Positions 10,558-15,461 of a DNA stretch of 15,461 nt are shown here, one piece after another. The number at the start of each line of letters is the position of its first letter. The first letter of the stretch is position 1. Location: the NCBI RefSeq assembly GCF_001949145.1, contig NW_019091358.1, forward strand, positions 2,921,322-2,936,782, in the 5' to 3' direction. Under the pieces are notes generated by a model. It saw nothing but the letters and a program-made list of their open reading frames with translations, made no database searches and was not told where the DNA came from. Both the position numbers and the translations under genes were made by a program. Source of the stretch: Acanthaster planci. Its lineage: Eukaryota > Echinodermata > Asteroidea > Valvatida > Acanthasteridae.

Positions 10558-10825
10558 TTACAGGGCCCACTTCCCTGTGTCCGATTTCGGAGACCCTGGC
10601 TCTACATATAAGGAATTCGTGTCCGAAACCGGGCTCCCCGGCCGCAAGTGGTCAATGGATTCTGGGAGAACGAATCTGAGTGGACGTAATATTTCTGGAG
10701 CTACACCAATTTCATTGTCCAATGGGAATAGGTAGCTTTCCTCCTTACATTTCCCATCATCACTGTAATCTTCGTCGTCATCCATGTTGTCGTCATCACT
10801 GTCATCAGCGCCATGTTCCCTATAC
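10558..10825 (-). CDS. POLR2M: Gdown1 coding exon 4 and stop
   Basis: The acceptor TTTTCCTTCAG is followed by G, which completes Arg204, then YREHGADDSDDDNMDDDEDY (205-224) as in the acidic end of the family. The frame then continues for about 64 residues (229-292) to TAA at 10558. The tail stretch is GC-richer than its surroundings, which favours real coding, but an internal donor-like GTAAGG at 10748 leaves a shorter spliced end possible. Confidence 0.85.
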
Positions 10826-12636
10826 CTGAAGGAAAATGAAATCAAGATCAAAATCCATAATTTAACCCACTGCATTGCGATCAAAAATACGTTGGAACAT
10901 GCAAACCTACATGAAGGACGGAATCTTGAACAAGGTCTCTGTACTGCCTAAAAGACTGAGAAAGAGTGTCTTACTCAGAGACAGGGGACGCTTGACATAC
11001 CAAAATGACAGCGTCCCCTGCCTCTCACTTTGTCTGTCCACCCTTGTGTCCAAATTTACTGATTGCTTGTACCCCCAACCTTCACTCCTCTCATCGATGC
11101 ATCAGTGAGGATCTAAGTCTTCTCACCTCTGGAGTCTTTCATAATGTAATCATCAATCGGGCCCCCTATCTTTCTTTTTATTTATCTTTACAATGTGAGC
11201 ATACCTGCCTGGAGAGTCTGGCTGGTATCTTCCCATCTGTATGTATTGCCTCTCAGCCAATCTCTCTGCAGCCTGCTCAGCTTGCAAAGCCTGATGACAA
11301 CCACCACCACCACGGGTACAACAAAATTAGAACAACCAATGGACTCATCAGTAGACTTGTGACCTGTCTGGATTATAACTTACTGGATTACACTAGTTGC
11401 TACGCTTGTGTGTGTCTCCCATATCCATATCATGAGCCAGTTTGCTATTTAAAGATATCATACCTATATTTGAGAACAAAACACATGTTCAATGTGTAAC
11501 TGAGTCCACATGACACCATGATAAGGCCGATCTATACCAATGCTTCATTTTGAGCATGCCCTGTTGAAATACCATACTGGTTCAATCAACTGTGCTCAGA
11601 ACCTGACAGCCTCTCTGCAGTGACTGTGGAGGAGCCGCATGACTAACTCATATCAGTCAAGTAGACTTCGGATGACGAGTGCATTAATTTGGCCATATCT
11701 GAATTACTTGGCTAGAAGCGTGTACGAGTTCAGTTGGAAAACATCCCCCAAGCTTTATTTTCTTTGTCGGTGAGGACACCATTTAACTTGAGGTGAATAG
11801 ACTGGTAACACACTGCACAACTTATTTTGGAGTCGATTACAAGCCCAATGAAAAGTCTGGACCTCCGATGGCACACACACCTGTACTTTTGCTCTCTGTT
11901 TCTCCAGCAGTTCAGCAGCCGCTTTCACTTCTATCGCTTGAGTGCCGGGATGTTTGAGTGGTGGAATAGCCACGGCAGACACCTCTGGGGGACGATCCTC
12001 AATCCCGGCCATGGGCGTGCTGCCCCTGGAAGGTGGGGCAGGTGGACGCTCCAATCCCTCAGGTATCCTGTCCATGTGCAATGTCCTGAAAGGTTTAAAT
12101 GGTGTCTTCTTCACCACGGGTCGGCAGTCCACCTTCAGGAATACATTCTCTGGGGCTTGACGTACACCCTGTGGAGCACCTATGTCCATTTTCTCAAGCA
12201 GATCTGCAGCAACGTCCACCATGGTCTCGTGTTGTGCGATAAGCTCTCTGAGCCTTTCTGCTTGGAGTGTGACCTTTTCACCTTTATCTGGTAGCATGCT
12301 CAGCATTTTCCTGATTGATCAAATATGATATCAAAACTCAAACAGGACTTTTGTGAAAACAATCAAAAGTTTGCTGTACTACAACAGCAAACACTAATGT
12401 GGATTAAAGTGGCTTGATGATCCGAAGAGGAGTGTTAAACATCCGTGCTTAATTGATTGTGATTTTCTACCCTGTAGAGATAAATGTGTTAATTAAGGAA
12501 CCTGTGATAGCTGCAAGTTTGATTTGGGTGACTGTACTCACTTATTGGCCAGCAGTTTCTCCTGTCTGTTCAGCAGATCTACCAGCTCTGCTTTAGTCTT
12601 GGTCTTAAGGTCTCCCATATCTCCCTGACGATCCAT
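10558..12636 (-). CDS. POLR2M: RNA polymerase II subunit Gdown1 (POLR2M/GRINL1A), complete
   Basis: Four exons (12542-12636, 11881-12310, 11205-11290, 10558-10825, minus strand) join in frame to 292 residues. Seen: ELVDLLNRQEKLLANKK then LPDKGEKV (residues about 38-45), matching human ELREMLKRQERLLRNEKF and LPDKGKKI. A Pro-rich middle ends in IPPLKHPGTQ (human LLPLHHMPTQ). It is followed by coiled-coil sequence ELLEKQRAKVQ and ALQAEQAAERLAERQ, then YQPDSPGRYREHGADDSDDD (human YNPEGE..GRYREVRDEDDD). Known: Gdown1 binds RNA polymerase II, competes with TFIIF and makes transcription Mediator-dependent. The start is chosen because GCCATGG is an ideal context and an in-frame TGA lies six bases upstream. 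Human Gdown1 is 368 residues; the middle is shorter here, but the C-terminus is extended past the acidic end. Confidence 0.91.
10826..11204 (-). other. Gdown1 intron 3; nothing notable
   Basis: A 379-base intron between the AERL exon and the acidic exon. Open frames on the plus strand here are antisense translations without family resemblance. Confidence 0.8.
11205..11290 (-). CDS. POLR2M: Gdown1 coding exon 3
   Basis: An 86-base exon encoding ALQAEQAAERLAERQYIQMG then RYQPDSPG and two bases of Arg204. The acceptor is GTTGTCATCAG and the donor GTATGC. Its AERL and Y-P core matches human AERLNIKMRSYNPEG. It is not visible as a stand-alone open frame. Confidence 0.9.
11291..11880 (-). other. 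Gdown1 intron 2; nothing notable
   Basis: A 590-base intron. It contains a CACCAC run at about 11300-11313 close to the acceptor. No repeat or coding match was noticed. Confidence 0.8.
11881..12310 (-). CDS. POLR2M: Gdown1 coding exon 2
   Basis: Residues 32-175, with acceptor CAATCAG and donor GTGTGT. It holds the LPDKGEKV motif, a Pro-rich linker with PFKPFRTLHMDRIPEG, and the start of the coiled coil. It ends on the codon CAG, so the open reading beyond 11881 is intron. Confidence 0.92.
12542..12636 (-). CDS. POLR2M: Gdown1 coding exon 1
   Basis: Residues 1-31 and two bases of Lys32, with donor GTGAGT on the minus strand. It carries the amphipathic ELVDLLNRQEKLLAN helix of the family. A TTTTTAG just upstream of the start could be the acceptor of a 5' UTR exon. 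Confidence 0.9.
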
Positions 12637-12699
12637 GGCTCAATCACTAAAAATCATAATGAAGAGCAGATCATAGGCAGATATAGACTAGACTTACTT

Positions 12700-12734
12700 C
12701 CTGAACAGTGACGTAGGGCCTACTACTGTTCAGG
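12700..12734. repeat. Perfect 10-base inverted repeat in the Gdown1/SWEET promoter
   Basis: CCTGAACAGT (12700-12709) and ACTGTTCAGG (12725-12734) are exact reverse complements. Inside, GTAGG and CCTAC pair again, so the structure can be a 15-pair stem with a small asymmetric bulge. It lies 64 bases upstream of the Gdown1 start codon. Confidence 0.75.
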
Positions 12735-13000
12735 ATTTTTTTTCTCTGCTCCTGTTTTGAAAGGAAAATAACCCTTTTCAACACATTTATCCCAGCACCG
12801 GGCGTAGATAATTACTTCGCCTTGTAAATGAAGGGATATAATCCGTAGTAGTGACTTTCAGTCCCTTTGATTTTTAGTTCAGAGAATTAGAAAGAAACCC
12901 CAGATTTGCCACTTGTTCTGATAAAGGTAAGTCAAACTACAGAGGGCGCTCAGACAGCCAACCCTCCAATATAATAATGAAAGAGGCGATTCATCTCTCC

Positions 13001-13057
13001 ACGTACATTTACATGTACATACAGTACATGTACGAGTACATGTACGCGCGCGTACGC
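13001..13057. repeat. TACATGTA/GTAC palindrome cluster
   Basis: ACATGTAC words recur (TTTACATGTACAT, AGTACATGTAC, GAGTACATGTAC), followed by GCGCGCGTACGC. It lies 100 to 157 bases upstream of the SWEET start codon, and the same kind of cluster occurs between AK6 and C1orf43. Confidence 0.7.
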
Positions 13058-13157
13058 GGCCTTAGTAGTACTAGTCAGGACGTGCGAAGGCACACCGTAC
13101 CGCAGTGACGAGTGTTATACTGCTGTTTCACCTCATTTTCGCTACTCAGAAGCACAA

Positions 13158-13225
13158 ATGGATTGGGTGCTTTTACTCTCGCGGCTTTGCATCGTTGTTA
13201 CGATTGCAAGCAATGGAGGAGGAAT
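13158..13225 (+). CDS. SLC50A1: SWEET coding exon 1
   Basis: It encodes MDWVLLLSRLCIVVTIASNG then GG and two bases of Ile23, before donor GTAAGTG. It is the first membrane helix. The phase (AT then A) fits exon 2 exactly, although 1.4 kb of intron lies between; an alternative first exon is possible. Confidence 0.75.
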
Positions 13226-15461
13226 GTAAGTGATAGCCGGGGAAAGATAATTTGTAGGATAATGACTCGACGTTTCTCGTCTCTCGATCCCCTTACCTTC
13301 ACCGTGGGGAGCTCGAGCTGTGTGGTAACGTCGAGGGTTGTGGAATCGCCTTTTTAATATGTGGACTTCCAAGTTACTCGGACCATGGAGGAATAAAACA
13401 CATGCTCGGACTAGCTAGCACATGTCCTAGCTACTTTAATAATAGTCTTGCATCTCATGTTGGACTTGTTTAGTTAATTTTCTTTTTAAACTGTTAATAT
13501 AATATCTCAGTCATGCCATGGCAGCATAAAGAGATAGATCTACCTAGGCCTATGCTGTACTATTAATTGTTATTCGTTGACTGTGATAGTTTGTGTAAGT
13601 TACACAGTTAAAAAAATTGTCAGTAGGGTGAGTGTGGGAATTTTGACCAGGAGGAAAATTCGACCAACTGCATTAAAAAACTACACAGCTGGTTGAATTT
13701 CTTGCTTTTCTTACATGGTCGAATACCCCACTTTTTACCCTACTAATATTGAAATCAATCTTGAAACTGTTGCAGATTTATTGTAGTCCTCCAGAGTTGA
13801 TTTGCATTTTCAAATAAATCCATTCATAGGGTAATCAATTCGGGGGCAGAACAATAAACTTGTGCAAGAGTCAAGATTGCGCTGAACAGTAAAAATATCA
13901 AGAGATAGGAGACCTACAAAAATACAGCTTGCCAACTGTGGGTCCCCTGAACAAAAGTAACCCAACAAAGTATGCATAGCAACATATAAAATGACTGAGA
14001 AGAAAGGACATTATAACAACGTAACTACCAAAGACAATAGCTGAGTATGAATCAATTGAAAGTTTTTAAATTGAGTTTTCAAAATTTGAGAAAATTTTCT
14101 AAAATTAACATGATTTGCCAGATCTTTTGAACAGGTTAATCCTTGGGACTTAAATGCCTTATTTCAATGATAAATGAACTAAAAGGCACCCGTGTGTCAG
14201 TGTATTTTGCATATTTGTAGGAGCAGAGAAGGCAACTCAGTGTGAATACTACCTCCTAAATTTTGTCATTTTGTTTCCCTTGTCTGTGCTTACCGACTAG
14301 AAAGTACCCCCTAATTGGTTAAGATGAGACCGGCTGGTGGCAAGTTTTTCAAGTACAGGCACAGTTGTGGTACACATGCAAAGACAGTAAATGGCATGCA
14401 GTGTTTGGCCTGCCAAAGGGAAGTTGTAAAACAGACTCAACATCCCTTGTTCTAGCACAGAACAGATTTTTTTTCTTTTCAGATCAGCAGATCTAAGTTG
14501 ATGTTGGCCATGAGGGATATTCAAGAGTTCAGTTTAGTTTTGCACTTCAATTCTGTTGTATCATCTACCTTTTATGTTGTAATCCTTTGTTCAACAGACC
14601 CATCTTTGTTGATATCATCCGCAAGGGAACCACTCACTCTGTGCCTTTTCTGCCATTTTTGGCCGGCTTTGTCAGGTGAGATATCGGTAATCTAAACTGT
14701 TTCTAGAGTGCTATCTAAAAAAAAGAAAAATGTTGTAAAAATATTCTTGTACATTTACAATCTAAAGTTCTCAAATTTGTTTTGTCCAACTTTGTACCCT
14801 CTTCAAGGAGGGGCATGGCTCAAAGGTGGGGCTCACCTGAGAGATCTAAATGCGAGGATTTTGAAGGAGCACCATGTGGATATTATAGAGCTGCAGGCAG
14901 AGACAAACTAGTGATTCAAACCTAACCAATCTGTAGTTAGGGATTTGTTGTCATCTCCTTTATTTTTTTACTTCTCTTGGGGTGTTTAGCCATCACTCTC
15001 CACCCATTGGCAGATGGGGGGGGGAATGTGGATTATTCCTTCAAAAGAGCAAAACATGTGTCTTTTTGTTTTTCAATAAAGTTTATGGTATTATAGTTCA
15101 TTTCCCTTCCATCCAAGCGTGTAAAAATCTCCGAAATTTAGCATTGTCCCTTAGAAAGTCCATACAAGAATGCATAATGAAATGTCCAGACTCCCCCCTT
15201 TTTCCACTCCCCCTTTTTGTCTCCACTCTTTCAACTAATCTTCAAATTTCCCCACCTTCATTTTCAGTAACACAGCTTGCCTGGGCTATGCAATGCTGCG
15301 GGCCGACAGCGTCCTGCTTATTGTCAGTGGGGTAGGAATAACAATGAGTACCATCTATGTCTCCTTGTTTCTCTTCTTCAGTTGTCAAAAGGTACAGTTT
15401 GTTCACCATACCCAAATTCACATATTAATTTAACCCTCCTATGGTTTTACAGCACAAATGG
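13158..15461 (+). CDS. SLC50A1: SWEET-family sugar transporter (SLC50), 5' part of gene
   Basis: Exons 13158-13225, 14598-14675, 15268-15391 and the first nine bases of a fourth (from 15453) join in frame to 93 residues. Seen: helix 1 at about 3-25, the loop IIRKGTTHSV and then PFLPFLAGFV starting helix 2, which runs to LGYAML, and helix 3 at about 63-86 (VLLIVSGVGITMSTIYVSL). From Gly22 onward it aligns without gaps to human SWEET1 (RMTRSVDNVQFLPF, then LSYGALKGDGILIVV), including both junctions. Known: SWEETs are seven-helix facilitative sugar transporters built from two three-helix bundles, about 220 residues in animals. The window therefore holds only the first bundle. Three positions usually conserved in SWEETs differ (Cys53, Ala57, Ser69). 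The gene is divergent from Gdown1. Which SWEET paralogue it is cannot be said. Confidence 0.86.
13226..14597 (+). other. SWEET intron 1; one foldback element
   Basis: A 1.4 kb AT-rich intron. The only structure noticed is the nested inverted repeat at 13621-13745. No coding match was seen on either strand. Confidence 0.75.
13621..13745. mobile_element. Small nested foldback element (MITE-like)
   Basis: The outer arms, 13621-13649 and 13716-13745, are imperfect reverse complements (AGTAGGGTGAGTGTGGG against AGTAGGGTAAAAAGTGGGG, then GACCA on both). The inner arms ATTCGACCAACTG (13658-13670) and CAGCTGGTTGAAT (13686-13698) pair at 11 of 13. The whole 125 bases can fold into one hairpin. There is no coding capacity and no clear target duplication. 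Confidence 0.6.
14598..14675 (+). CDS. SLC50A1: SWEET coding exon 2
   Basis: A 78-base exon encoding PIFVDIIRKGTTHSV and PFLPFLAGFV. The acceptor is TTTGTTCAACAG and the donor GTGAGA. The K/R-G/S-T-x-x-V-PFLPF pattern is the recognisable SWEET loop 1 and start of helix 2. Confidence 0.88.
14676..15267 (+). other. SWEET intron 2; nothing notable
   Basis: A 592-base intron with poly-A and poly-T runs and a G tract near 15016-15024. An open frame ending near 14911 is not bounded by matching splice phases and would disrupt the SWEET helix 2. Confidence 0.75.
15268..15391 (+). CDS. SLC50A1: SWEET coding exon 3
   Basis: A 124-base exon encoding Ser49 to Lys90, the rest of helix 2 and helix 3. The acceptor is TTCATTTTCAG and the donor GTACAG. 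Its length matches the same region of human SWEET1 with no gap. Confidence 0.88.
15453..15461 (+). CDS. SLC50A1: SWEET coding exon 4, first three codons
   Basis: ATGGTTTTACAG is a good acceptor at the expected phase 0, followed by CAC AAA TGG (His-Lys-Trp) to the window end. A basic start after helix 3 fits the family. The call rests on phase and position only. Confidence 0.5.

Larger units (their letters stand above)
12637..13157. promoter_or_regulatory. Shared divergent promoter region of Gdown1 and SWEET
   Basis: 521 bases separate the two start codons, which point away from each other. The region holds a cruciform-forming inverted repeat at 12700-12734 with a TGACGTA word in its loop, and a TACATGTAC palindrome cluster at 13001-13057 followed by CGCGCGTACGCGG. 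No TATA box is assigned. The role is inferred from geometry. Confidence 0.6.

Noticed and set aside
10541-10735. A plus-strand open frame preceded by an acceptor-like TTTTGTTACAG
   Set aside because: It is antisense to the last Gdown1 exon, whose frame is supported by the family acidic motif and splice phase.
11827-12294. A long plus-strand open frame over Gdown1 exon 2
   Set aside because: It is the shadow of the real minus-strand exon, which carries the LPDKGEKV motif.
14708-14911. A plus-strand open frame in SWEET intron 2 with a Gly-rich translation
   Set aside because: Including it would break the gap-free SWEET alignment between exons 2 and 3, and it ends in a stop.

Overview
The window is eukaryotic genomic DNA from an animal. 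Four genes can be read, all split by GT-AG introns into exons of 52 to 460 bases, with long AT-rich introns and foldback transposon remnants. All four protein families are conserved in animals. The many TACATGTA/GTAC palindromes, the small miniature elements and the gene set suggest a marine invertebrate, perhaps a deuterostome (echinoderm, hemichordate or lancelet). That placement is inference and cannot be settled from one window.

The layout from left to right alternates in strand: minus, plus, minus, plus. (1) 775-1562, minus: the first two coding exons of AK6, an adenylate kinase and 40S-maturation ATPase; the rest lies left of base 1. (2) 2008-7981, plus: a complete six-exon orthologue of human C1orf43, 342 codons, with an extended Ser/Arg-rich tail. 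(3) 10558-12636, minus: a complete four-exon orthologue of POLR2M/GRINL1A (Gdown1), 292 codons, with a C-terminal tail not known from the vertebrate protein. (4) 13158-15461, plus: the first three exons, and nine bases of the fourth, of a SWEET-family (SLC50) sugar transporter that runs off the right end. Every proposed exon junction keeps frame, and the assembled proteins match family spacing to the residue across several junctions.

The genes form two head-to-head pairs: AK6 with C1orf43 (445 bases between start codons) and Gdown1 with SWEET (521 bases). Each gap is probably a shared bidirectional promoter, and both hold GTAC-rich palindromes. C1orf43 and Gdown1 are convergent, with 2.6 kb between stop codons that holds a small hAT-like element with a near-perfect 8-base target duplication. 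The four genes do not form a pathway: they cover nucleotide metabolism/ribosome maturation, a membrane protein, RNA polymerase II control and sugar transport. I found no bacterial-type system, CRISPR array, tRNA or rRNA. The most interesting items are the Gdown1 tail, substitutions at usually conserved SWEET positions, the C1orf43 tail, the two paired promoters and three miniature inverted-repeat elements.
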